Shown: positions 17,098 through 28,212 of the stretch, in pieces
Numbering within the stretch: the first letter of the stretch is position 1
How the letters are laid out: each line of letters begins with the position of its first letter
Origin: an uncultured Bryobacterales bacterium
GTDB taxonomy: Bacteria > Acidobacteriota > Terriglobia > Bryobacterales > Bryobacteraceae
Length of the DNA: 64,000 nt
NCBI GenBank assembly: GCA_937959285.1
Contig: CALGAR010000117.1
Coordinates: 44,624-108,623, forward strand
Direction of reading: 5' to 3'
Notes under the pieces: generated by a model
What the model saw: only the letters and a program-made list of their open reading frames with translations
What the model was told of the DNA's origin: nothing
Database searches by the model: none
Translations under genes and position numbers: made by a program

Positions 17098-18465
17098 ATG
17101 GCTAAGTGCTCTTGTTTCGATCCCACAAGGCGGCAGATGGTCCGCTCCATGGTAAGCGGTTCTGTCCTGCTACCGGCGATCCTCCAGCAATGCCTCGCGG
17201 ACTCCGGCGACGAGCTCGCTCCCAAGGCGCCGCATTTCACTCCAAAGGCAAAGCGCGTCATCTTTCTGTTCGCGACCGGCGGAGTGTCTCACATCGAAAC
17301 CTTCGACCCCAAGCCCGCTTTGGTGGAGGCAGCCAAAGAAGGCAAGACAGCTCCCAACGGCAAGCCCTACCTCGGTCCGTTTTGGGAGTTCAGCCGGGAT
17401 TCGAAGTGCGGCACGGAGGTGAGCGACCTCTTCCCCTGGATCCGAAAATGCATGGATGACATCTGCGTCATCCGCTCGATGCATGGCGATCACAACGATC
17501 ATGCTCAGGCCACTTTAGGCGTCCATACAGGATCGGTAACGTTCGCCCGGCCATCCATCGGATCCTGGGTTAGCTACGGGCTCGGCACGGAAAACCGGAA
17601 CCTCCCGTCATTCGTCGTGCTTGCACCCGCGCTGCCCTACGCCGGAGCGCAGGTTTGGTCTTCGGATTTTCTTCCGGGCGTTCACAGCGGCACGCTCGTG
17701 ACTCCGGGGGAGAATCCCGTACCGAACCTTGCAAGGAGGACACCGACAGCGGAACTCCAGAAGCTGGAAATGGGCTTGCTGGAGCGTTTCAACAGGAAGC
17801 ACATGGCCGCCCGGCCGGGCGATCCAAAGCTGGCCGCTCGCGTAAAGTCCTTCGAAACTGCATTCGGCATGCAGATGGAGATGCCAGACGTGCTGGATCT
17901 CTCCAAGGAGAGCGACGCCACGTTGGCCCTTTACGGTCTGGAGCGAGGGTCCACGAAGGGTTTTGCCTGGCAGTGCCTGGTGGCAAGACGACTGGCCGAG
18001 CGCGGCGTGCGGTTCGTCGAGTTGATCGACGTGGGCGCATCAAACAACTGGGACGCGCACGGCGATATGAAGACCCATGAGCCGCTGGCGAAGAACATTG
18101 ACCGGCCAATCTACGGCCTGCTGAACGACTTGAAGTCGCGTGGAATGCTCGAGGACACGCTGGTGGTTTGGACCACGGAATTTGGCCGCTCACCGTGGCC
18201 GGATAGCCCGAAGGGGCGCTCGCACCACGTCTCCGTCTATTCGTCGTGGCTGGCGGGCGCGGGTGTGAAAGGCGGCATTACCTACGGTGCATCCGATGAG
18301 TACGGTATCAAGGTTGCCGAGGACGGGGTCCACGTCCACGATTTCCACGCAACCATCTTGCACCTGCTTGGTTTCGACCACACCAAGCTCACCTTCCGCC
18401 ATGCGGGCCGCGATTTCCGGCTGACGGATGTTGCGGGAAATGTCGTGACGAAGATTTTGGCGTAG
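17098..18465 (+). CDS. DUF1501-family protein, exported sulfatase-fold partner of the PSD1 gene
   Basis: The 455-residue protein starts at ATG 17098, with GAGG seven bases upstream at 17087-17090. It opens with a twin-arginine-type signal (TRRQMVRSMVSGSVLLPAIL), so export in folded form is likely. DUF1501 hallmarks are AKRVIFLFATGGVSHIETFDPK, CVIRSMHGDHNDHAQATLG, FVELIDVGASNNWDAHGDM and LVVWTTEFGRSPW. The fold resembles the alkaline phosphatase/sulfatase superfamily, but a conserved formylglycine site is not seen. In genomes of this group DUF1501 and PSD1 genes almost always occur as neighbours, as here, and are assumed to act together. An upstream in-frame extension lies inside the PSD1 gene and is not used. 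Confidence 0.88.
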   Translation: MAKCSCFDPTRRQMVRSMVSGSVLLPAILQQCLADSGDELAPKAPHFTPKAKRVIFLFATGGVSHIETFDPKPALVEAAKEGKTAPNGKPYLGPFWEFSRDSKCGTEVSDLFPWIRKCMDDICVIRSMHGDHNDHAQATLGVHTGSVTFARPSIGSWVSYGLGTENRNLPSFVVLAPALPYAGAQVWSSDFLPGVHSGTLVTPGENPVPNLARRTPTAELQKLEMGLLERFNRKHMAARPGDPKLAARVKSFETAFGMQMEMPDVLDLSKESDATLALYGLERGSTKGFAWQCLVARRLAERGVRFVELIDVGASNNWDAHGDMKTHEPLAKNIDRPIYGLLNDLKSRGMLEDTLVVWTTEFGRSPWPDSPKGRSHHVSVYSSWLAGAGVKGGITYGASDEYGIKVAEDGVHVHDFHATILHLLGFDHTKLTFRHAGRDFRLTDVAGNVVTKILA

Positions 18466-18495
18466 AGTGAAGTCCAGCGCCAGCCTTAGGTTGTG

Positions 18496-18518
18496 GCGGC
18501 GGGGTACTACCCCGCCGC
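18496..18518. terminator. Bidirectional terminator hairpin between two convergent genes
   Basis: The arms GCGGCGGGGT (18496-18505) and ACCCCGCCGC (18509-18518) pair perfectly around a three-base loop ACT. The hairpin lies between the stops of the DUF1501 gene (plus) and the activase gene (minus), where a shared terminator is expected. The flanking AGTGAA and TTCACT copies could lengthen the structure. Neither side has a long T run, so termination strength is uncertain. Confidence 0.7.
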
Positions 18519-18525
18519 ATTCACT

Positions 18526-22107
<3,582 letters not shown>

Positions 22108-22139
22108 CAATAAGCCTCTCCTGGGGACCAAGTAACCGA

Positions 22140-23930
22140 CTAAACCGTGACGGCTTCGCGAACCGACGGCTTCCAGCCTTCCGCCTTCATGCGCTCGGCA
22201 ATGTGATACACGAAGTTGGCGGCTGTGCCGACAACACCTTTCCGGTGCGGCACCTTGTACATCGGCCGTTTGGTCTCAGGGTGCGCCTCAACAAACTCAC
22301 GGCATTCTTCGAGCGTCAATCCGGTGGCCTCCAGCGCCTCGGCGAACTCACGCTTTGCCTTGTTCTTCGCTTCGCCCAGCGCCATCTGTACGCGGCTGTG
22401 GGCGTTGATTTCACCCTCGCCGGAGGTTTCGATTGGCAGGTAGATCATGTCCTTATAAGCGGACACAACCGCCGCCTGCGCTCCGTCAGATTGCGTTGAC
22501 GGCATGCAGCCGAACGGCTTCAGGGACAGGACCATGTGAGCGAGGTCCTTGTTGCTGTAGTAGATGTTCTTCGCCACTTCCAGGTGGCCTTCGCCGCCGC
22601 CTGCGCGGGAGTTGTAGTAGGGGTGCCCCATGCGCTGCAGCTCGTACTGGTCGACCAGATAGTGGGCGACACCACCCAGAGCGTCCACAATGCGGTGATA
22701 CTCGCGCTTGAAAAGCGCCTCCGCGAGCTTGAGCTTCGCCACTTTGTTCCGGAAGTTGACCTCGATCGGGATGCGCTTGTCGAGCCGCCAGATCGGAGGC
22801 AGCACAGCGCCCTCCTCAAGCCCCTTGAGATCCTTATATTTCTGGATCACCTGGTGAATCATGTACATGATCCAGGTGCCGATCGGCTCAACGATCACTT
22901 GGGCGCCCTCACGCTCCAGGAACCGGAACATGTTGAAATTGCCGTCGCCCTCCGTGGTCTGCGCCCAAAACTCGCCTGTAATCTTGACGATCGGCTTCAC
23001 CCTCAACCGGTCGACTTCAATCTCGTCGAACATGTCGCGGACGCGACGGAGGGCCGAGGTGATATCGTCCCCGGTAAGCTGATTGATGAACTTGCCGATG
23101 TACTCTGCCGAGTCCTTGAAGCCTCCGAGGAAGCCCGCCAGCTTCTCGTCCAGCTTCCAAGGCTTCCGTTTCCGGAAGACCTCGTGCATATAGTCCATGA
23201 TCTCGTCGAGCTTCCGATCGGTCTCACCCGGGTGGACTTCAAAGGGACGGATCGCGTACGCAACTTCATTCAGCACGTCCCCGCAATTGAGGGCGTTGAG
23301 AATTCCGAGGAAGAACTCGAGGTTCATCTCCAGTCCGGCCTCGGCATCGGACTGGCTCAAGCCGCCGGACTGCTGGAACAGAAGGACGCGGAACCCGTCG
23401 AACCCGGCGTTGCGGAGGGCCAGGCGATACTCGGCTTCGTACATACCGAACCTGCACGGCCCGCATGCCCCCGCAGTAAAGAAGACATAGCGATCGATGA
23501 TCTCCTGCTTGGTGAGCCCCTGCTCCTCCAGCTTTTGCAGGTACTGAACCAGGTTCCCAACCGTAAAGTAAGTGGGATTACACTGCCCGTTGTTACCGTA
23601 CTCCTTGCCGAGCTGGAATGCGGCCACATTCGGAGTCGGGACAGCCTCGGCCATATACCCCAGGCTCTCAAGAGCACCATGCACCAGCTTCTCGTGCTTC
23701 CAGGTCAGACCACCAAACAGCAGGGTCGTATGTCCTCGTTGCTCCTTCGTAAAGGGCCTCTCCACGGGCCGTTTGAAGTGGTGAACTTCCTGCTTGGCAA
23801 CCCCCGCCTCGCGTTCCAGGCGTGCACGCTCCGCTGCCAAGCGCTCCTGGATTATTTTCTCAATGGGGTCCTGAATCTGGACCAAGCCGTTTAAACTTCC
23901 CGCTTTTGGTTCGAATGGCTGCGTGCTCAT
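22140..23930 (-). CDS. 2-hydroxyacyl-CoA dehydratase-related protein, partner of the activase
   Basis: This 596-residue protein resembles the D-component (HgdB-like) half of the atypical activase/dehydratase system. The conserved region RGHTTLLFGGLTWKHEKLVHG, LGKEYGNNGQCNPTYFTVGN and FTAGACGPCRFGMYEAEYRL holds several conserved cysteines that could bind an iron-sulfur cluster; LSLKPFGCMPSTQSDGAQAA near the C-terminus is another. The start is ATG 23930, with GGAG eight bases upstream; a TTG immediately before it is less likely. The two-gene unit ends with the activase 32 bases downstream. In organisms with this pair a reduction or dehydration using a radical or low-potential electron is assumed, but the chemistry has not been shown. 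It is unlike the classical three-subunit dehydratase. Confidence 0.85.
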   Translation of the reverse strand: MSTQPFEPKAGSLNGLVQIQDPIEKIIQERLAAERARLEREAGVAKQEVHHFKRPVERPFTKEQRGHTTLLFGGLTWKHEKLVHGALESLGYMAEAVPTPNVAAFQLGKEYGNNGQCNPTYFTVGNLVQYLQKLEEQGLTKQEIIDRYVFFTAGACGPCRFGMYEAEYRLALRNAGFDGFRVLLFQQSGGLSQSDAEAGLEMNLEFFLGILNALNCGDVLNEVAYAIRPFEVHPGETDRKLDEIMDYMHEVFRKRKPWKLDEKLAGFLGGFKDSAEYIGKFINQLTGDDITSALRRVRDMFDEIEVDRLRVKPIVKITGEFWAQTTEGDGNFNMFRFLEREGAQVIVEPIGTWIMYMIHQVIQKYKDLKGLEEGAVLPPIWRLDKRIPIEVNFRNKVAKLKLAEALFKREYHRIVDALGGVAHYLVDQYELQRMGHPYYNSRAGGGEGHLEVAKNIYYSNKDLAHMVLSLKPFGCMPSTQSDGAQAAVVSAYKDMIYLPIETSGEGEINAHSRVQMALGEAKNKAKREFAEALEATGLTLEECREFVEAHPETKRPMYKVPHRKGVVGTAANFVYHIAERMKAEGWKPSVREAVTV

Positions 23931-24374
23931 CAAGTAGTCTCCAAGTAGTTAAATGGCTGTCGTATTCCAGACCGACTCTTCCCGATACTTACGCAGTGTC
24001 CCTCAATTCAATGAAATGAATGATCTAGAATCCATTGAACGGTCCATATCTTCAGCGGAACGCAACTCTTCCAGGTTCATCGGAGCCGATCACCTATCAA
24101 CTCTTCGCTTTGCATGAAAAATTTAATAGTTATGGGTTTACATGTCAAGATATATGAATCTATCGTATGTAAACACCAATTTTATATGGATCTCAGATAC
24201 TTGATTCACTAGCGTCGAACAGGATTCAAGAATTTGAAGAGTTAATGTTTTCTTGCTTCCGGCGCTTCAGGCCGGCATAGTGGGAGGGCTTTAGAGCACG
24301 GTAAACCTGCTGCATGCGTTCGGTTCTTCGCTTGCTCCCGCGCTTTCGCTACCGCTACGATATAGATACTACTG
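23931..24374. other. A+T-rich intergenic region between the dehydratase operon and aroC
   Basis: This 444-base stretch separates divergent genes and holds no convincing reading frame. Its middle (about 24100-24240) is strikingly A+T-rich against the surrounding G+C-rich DNA and contains the inverted repeat annotated separately. A G+C-rich hairpin sequence, CCGGC-gcttcag-GCCGG near 24258, has no T run. Directly upstream of aroC, TATAGA at 24361-24366 could be a -10 box. The region probably carries both promoters and their control sites. Confidence 0.5.
24136..24174. repeat. 8-bp perfect inverted repeat in an A+T-rich operator-like region
   Basis: GTTTACAT (24136-24143) and ATGTAAAC (24167-24174) are exact reverse complements separated by 23 bases of A+T-rich sequence. 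The half-site spacing and location 206-244 bases upstream of the dehydratase-like gene and about 200 bases upstream of aroC suggest a paired operator, such as two half-sites for a dimeric regulator. It could also form a cruciform or a weak hairpin. No regulator family is assigned. Confidence 0.4.
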
Positions 24375-25547
24375 ATGTTCCGCTTTGAAACCGCTGGCGA
24401 ATCCCATGGGGAATGTCTTGTCGCGACGCTGACCGGAATACCGGCTGGCGTGCCGATCTCTTTAGATGAGGTGAATCGCCAACTGTGGCGGCGTCAACAG
24501 GGATTCGGACGCGGCGGCCGCATGAAGATTGAAACGGACAAGGCCGAGATTGTTGCCGGAGTCCGGCACTCCCGCACGATTGGATCGCCTGTCGCCATCC
24601 TCATCCGAAACGCCGATTGGAAGAACTGGACCGAGGCGCTGCCCGTGGAAGAGATTGAAGGAGCGGAAGATAAGAAGAAACCGGTAAAGCGTCCCCGTCC
24701 CGGGCATGCCGATCTCGCTGGAGTCATCAAGTACAACTTCAGTGATGCGCGTTACATTTTGGAGCGGGCGAGTGCCCGGGAAACGACAGCCCGAGTCGCC
24801 GTGGGCGCAATCGCGAAGGCGCTGCTGAGGGAGTTTGGAATCGAGGTCCTGAGCCACGTCATTGGCGTGGGGTCCGTGCGCCTGGAGCGGCCGGTCCAAT
24901 GGGAAGAGATTAAGCAGCTATCCGAAAAGAAAGAAGTTCTGCTCAATTGCGTCGATCCCGACGTCGAGCAGGAGATGAAAAAGGTAGTCGACGAAGCGTA
25001 CCGGACCGGGGATACCGTCGGCGGAATCTTTGAGGTCGTCGCCCATAATGTTCCGGTAGGCCTCGGTTCGCACATCACCTGGGACTCCAGGCTGGACGGC
25101 CGGCTGGCTCAGGCCATTGTGTCGATCCAGGCGGTGAAGGGCGTCGAAGTCGGATTCGCCGAGGAGGCCGCAACCTCATTTGGCTCAAAGGTGCAGGATA
25201 CAATCCACTACGACCGGCAGCAGCGCGCCTTCCATCGGGGCAGCAACCACGCCGGCGGACTGGAGGGCGGCATCACGAACGGACAGGACGTTGTGGTGCG
25301 AGGCTTCCTCAAGCCGATTTCCACGCTCCGCCGTCCGCTTGAATCGGTGGATCTCGATACCCGGGAACCGGCTCTCGCAGCATACGAACGCAGCGATGTA
25401 TGCGTCGTGCCGGCGGCCGGAGTGGTGGGAGAGGCGATGGTGGCGATCGTACTGGCTCAGGCCCTCCTCGAGAAGTTCGGCGGCGATTCTCTCGAGGAGA
25501 CCAGGAGAAACTTCAACGGCTACCTCGAGCAGGTGAAGAATTACTGA
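24375..25547 (+). CDS. aroC: Chorismate synthase
   Basis: The 390-residue protein catalyses the last step of the shikimate pathway, the anti-1,4-elimination of phosphate from EPSP to chorismate with reduced FMN. Family signatures are present: GESHGECLVATLTGIPAG at the N-terminus, RRQQGFGRGGRMKIETD, RPGHADLAGVIKYN, RASARETTARVAVGAIAKALL and RAFHRGSNHAGGLEGGITNG near the C-terminus. The length is usual for bacterial enzymes. The start codon lies close to a possible -10 box with no clear ribosome binding site. Its TGA overlaps the ATG of def by one base, so aroC-def-fmt-argJ form one likely operon. Confidence 0.96.
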   Translation: MFRFETAGESHGECLVATLTGIPAGVPISLDEVNRQLWRRQQGFGRGGRMKIETDKAEIVAGVRHSRTIGSPVAILIRNADWKNWTEALPVEEIEGAEDKKKPVKRPRPGHADLAGVIKYNFSDARYILERASARETTARVAVGAIAKALLREFGIEVLSHVIGVGSVRLERPVQWEEIKQLSEKKEVLLNCVDPDVEQEMKKVVDEAYRTGDTVGGIFEVVAHNVPVGLGSHITWDSRLDGRLAQAIVSIQAVKGVEVGFAEEAATSFGSKVQDTIHYDRQQRAFHRGSNHAGGLEGGITNGQDVVVRGFLKPISTLRRPLESVDLDTREPALAAYERSDVCVVPAAGVVGEAMVAIVLAQALLEKFGGDSLEETRRNFNGYLEQVKNY

Positions 25548-26062
25548 TGATCTATCCGATTGTGAAGTATGGCGACCCCGTGCTGGAGCGTCCAGCGGAG
25601 AACGTAACAGAGTTCGACACGCCGGAGCTGCACAAGCTGATCGAGGACATGTTCGAGTCTATGTATGCAGCTCGGGGCGTGGGTCTGGCTGCCCCTCAGA
25701 TCGGCATCAGCCGGCGTATCGCCGTGATTGATTGCTCCGCCGGCGAAAATCCTGCTGAGAAGATCGTACTCATCAACCCGGAGATTATCGCGACTTCGGG
25801 AATCCAGACAGGCGAGGAAGGCTGCCTGAGTCTTCCGGGTTTCCGCGAAACAGTGAGCCGGCCGAATCGGGTCACCGTGCGGGCCCAGAACGTAAAGGGC
25901 GAAGTCTTCGAAATGACGGGCGAAGAACTCCTTGCCCGCGCATTCATGCATGAAACCGATCATTTGAATGGCACGCTGTACATCAGCCACATCAGCCCGC
26001 TCAAGCGTGATCTCATCCGCAGGAAGATCCGCAAGCTGGTAAAGGCTGGGGAGTGGGCCTGA
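25547..26062 (+). CDS. def: Peptide deformylase
   Basis: The 171-residue metalloenzyme removes the formyl group from the N-terminal methionine of new proteins. All three family motifs are present: GVGLAAPQIG (residues 44-53), EGCLSLPG (91-98, metal ligand Cys93) and HETDHLNG (135-142, ligands His135 and His139 with Glu136). The second motif and the length point to a type 1 (Gram-negative) enzyme. The ATG overlaps the aroC stop by one base, giving translational coupling. Pairing with fmt, 11 bases downstream, is the standard def-fmt arrangement: one enzyme removes what the other adds. Confidence 0.96.
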   Translation: MIYPIVKYGDPVLERPAENVTEFDTPELHKLIEDMFESMYAARGVGLAAPQIGISRRIAVIDCSAGENPAEKIVLINPEIIATSGIQTGEEGCLSLPGFRETVSRPNRVTVRAQNVKGEVFEMTGEELLARAFMHETDHLNGTLYISHISPLKRDLIRRKIRKLVKAGEWA

Positions 26063-26073
26063 CGCGAGCTTGA

Positions 26074-27015
26074 ATGCGTCTTGTCTTTCTCGGCACCCCT
26101 GAATTCGCTGTTCCCACGCTCGAAGCGCTCGTTGCGGCAGGCCATGATGTCGCTGCAGTTCTGACGCAGCCTGATCGCCCCAAGGGACGCGGGCAGCAGA
26201 TGGCGGCCAGTCCCGTGAAAGAGGCAGCCCTTAGGCTCGGGCTCGCCGTGCACCAGCCGGAGCGGATCCGCCGCCCGGAGGTTGTTCAGCGCCTTGCAGG
26301 GTTCGAAGCCAAGGCAATGGTAGTGGTCGGCTACGGGCAAATCATCCCGCAGTCGATTATTGATCTTCCGCCACTGGGCATACTAAACGTTCACGCATCC
26401 CTGCTGCCCAAGTATCGAGGCGCGGCGCCGATCCAATGGGCGATCGCGAACGGCGAAACCGTTACCGGCGTCACCATTATGAAGATCGACGCCGGGCTCG
26501 ACACCGGCGATATCCTGCTGCAAGCCGAAACACCCATCGGGCCCGACGAGACATCTCTCGATTTGAGCCCTCGCCTCGCTCATCTCGGCGCGCGTTTGCT
26601 TTTGGAGGCGCTCGAAGAACTTGAAGCAGGCCGCATTCAGCCCATACCTCAAAACCACGAGGAGGCGACTCTGGCGCCCATCCTCAAAAAAGAGGACGGC
26701 CGCATTGATTGGAGCCTTCCCGCCGCGGCGATCCATAATCGAGTCCGCGGCTTTCTGCCGTGGCCGGGGTCGTGGACAACCTTTCGTGGTCAGCATCTGC
26801 AAGTGTGGCGGACACGCCGGGTTGAGGAGCGATCGATCGGCGCGCCAGGAACGTTGCACCCGCAGAAGCGCAGACTCCTGGTTGCGTGCGGGCAGGACTC
26901 GGCCCTGGAGCTCCTGGAAGTACAGTTAGAAGGACGGAAGAGAGTTACCGGCGAGGCCTTTCTGAACGGCCAGCGTCCGGAGACCAATGAAAGATTAGGG
27001 GAAGAAACCGCGTGA
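26074..27015 (+). CDS. fmt: Methionyl-tRNA formyltransferase
   Basis: The 313-residue enzyme formylates initiator methionyl-tRNA using 10-formyltetrahydrofolate. The N-terminal formyltransferase fold includes MRLVFLGTPEFAVPTLEAL, TQPDRPKGRGQQMAASPVK and the catalytic block NVHASLLPKYRGAAPIQWAIANGE with Asn, His and, further on, the conserved TGVTIMKIDAGLDTGDIL aspartate. A C-terminal OB-like domain (IHNRVRGFLPWPGSWT) contacts the tRNA. Its stop overlaps the GTG of argJ (GTGA at 27012-27015). Confidence 0.96.
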   Translation: MRLVFLGTPEFAVPTLEALVAAGHDVAAVLTQPDRPKGRGQQMAASPVKEAALRLGLAVHQPERIRRPEVVQRLAGFEAKAMVVVGYGQIIPQSIIDLPPLGILNVHASLLPKYRGAAPIQWAIANGETVTGVTIMKIDAGLDTGDILLQAETPIGPDETSLDLSPRLAHLGARLLLEALEELEAGRIQPIPQNHEEATLAPILKKEDGRIDWSLPAAAIHNRVRGFLPWPGSWTTFRGQHLQVWRTRRVEERSIGAPGTLHPQKRRLLVACGQDSALELLEVQLEGRKRVTGEAFLNGQRPETNERLGEETA

Positions 27016-28190
27016 CGTTTCCACTCGGCTATCGTTACTCGTCCGTTTACGCAGGCATTCGCAAAGTGAAGCGAGACGATCTGGCCCTCATCGTCACGGA
27101 TGAGCCCGCCGCAGCAGCAGCCATCTTCACAACGAACCGTGTTCAGGCAGCGCCGGTGCGTCTGTCCCGGAAGCACCTGAAAGCGTCCAAGGGGCGCGTG
27201 AAAGCCCTTCTGATCAACGCGGGCAACGCCAACTGCGCCACACGCACCGGCGATAAGGTTGCCCTTTCGACCACGACCGCTCTCGCGAAGCGGCTGAAGT
27301 GCCCGGTCGAGCAGGTCCTGCCATCTTCAACGGGCGTCATCGGAGTGGAGCTCAACGCCTCCCTGATCACAAAAGCGTTGCCCAAGCTTGTCGCGGGACT
27401 TTCTCCCGACCGCTTCGACGACGTCTCGCAAGCGATTCTGACCACCGACACGGTCCGTAAGGTAGCCTTCGCGGAAGTTGCGCTTCAAGGCGGTGTAGTC
27501 AGAATTGCCGGGATGACCAAGGGGGCAGGCATGATCCAGCCCAACATGGCCACCACTTTGGGCTACGTCCTCACCGACGCCGCCATTTCGCCCAAGGTTC
27601 TCCACAGCATGCTGACCAAAGCGGCCGAGGTAAGCTACCATCGCCTGACCGTCGATGGCGACACGTCTACAAATGACACGCTTGCACTGCTGGCAAACGG
27701 CGCGAGCGGCGTCCGGGTAACCGGGAAGGACGAGATGATCTTTGAGGAGGCCCTCAGCGTCCTGATGCAGGACTTGGCGCGCCAGATCGCCAAGGATGGC
27801 GAAGGTGCAAAAAAGCTAATCACAATTCACCTGACCGGAGCCGCTGACGACGAGAGCGCAGCCCGCATGGGGCGCGCGATTGCGAACTCTCCGCTTGTCA
27901 AGACCGCGATCGCGGGCTCGGACGCCAACTGGGGCAGGATCCTTACCGCGGCCGGATATTCCGGCGTTGCCTTCGATCCGTCACAGGTCGATATCTATCT
28001 CCAGGGTGTGCGGGTTTGCCAGGGAGGTCTGGCAGCGCGCTTCAATGAAGCGAGTCTCAAGAAGAAACTGGATCAGCCAGAGTGTGAGATCCGGTTTGTG
28101 ATCAACGGGCGAGGCAAAGGCAAAGCCACGTTCTACACCTGCGATCTGACTCACGGCTACATCGACATCAACGCCAGCTACCGCACCTGA
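27012..28190 (+). CDS. argJ: Bifunctional glutamate N-acetyltransferase/amino-acid acetyltransferase
   Basis: The 392-residue protein belongs to the ArgJ family, which moves the acetyl group from N-acetylornithine to glutamate and, in bifunctional forms, also uses acetyl-CoA to start arginine synthesis. It is made as a precursor that cleaves itself before a threonine; the site here is PNMATTLGYV with Thr181 as the nucleophile. Other family blocks are LLINAGNANCATRTGD, SSTGVIGVEL, GMTKGAGMIQP and DGDTSTNDT. It begins at GTG 27012, overlapping the fmt stop by four bases, and ends the aroC operon. Whether this copy is mono- or bifunctional cannot be told from sequence alone. Confidence 0.95.
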   Translation: MTFPLGYRYSSVYAGIRKVKRDDLALIVTDEPAAAAAIFTTNRVQAAPVRLSRKHLKASKGRVKALLINAGNANCATRTGDKVALSTTTALAKRLKCPVEQVLPSSTGVIGVELNASLITKALPKLVAGLSPDRFDDVSQAILTTDTVRKVAFAEVALQGGVVRIAGMTKGAGMIQPNMATTLGYVLTDAAISPKVLHSMLTKAAEVSYHRLTVDGDTSTNDTLALLANGASGVRVTGKDEMIFEEALSVLMQDLARQIAKDGEGAKKLITIHLTGAADDESAARMGRAIANSPLVKTAIAGSDANWGRILTAAGYSGVAFDPSQVDIYLQGVRVCQGGLAARFNEASLKKKLDQPECEIRFVINGRGKGKATFYTCDLTHGYIDINASYRT

Positions 28191-28212
28191 GCCAGGCAGC
28201 AAACAGAAATCT

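Noticed and set aside
22536..23894. Frame of about 452 residues opposite the dehydratase-like gene
   Set aside because: It is a shadow of the conserved coding strand and has no independent signals.
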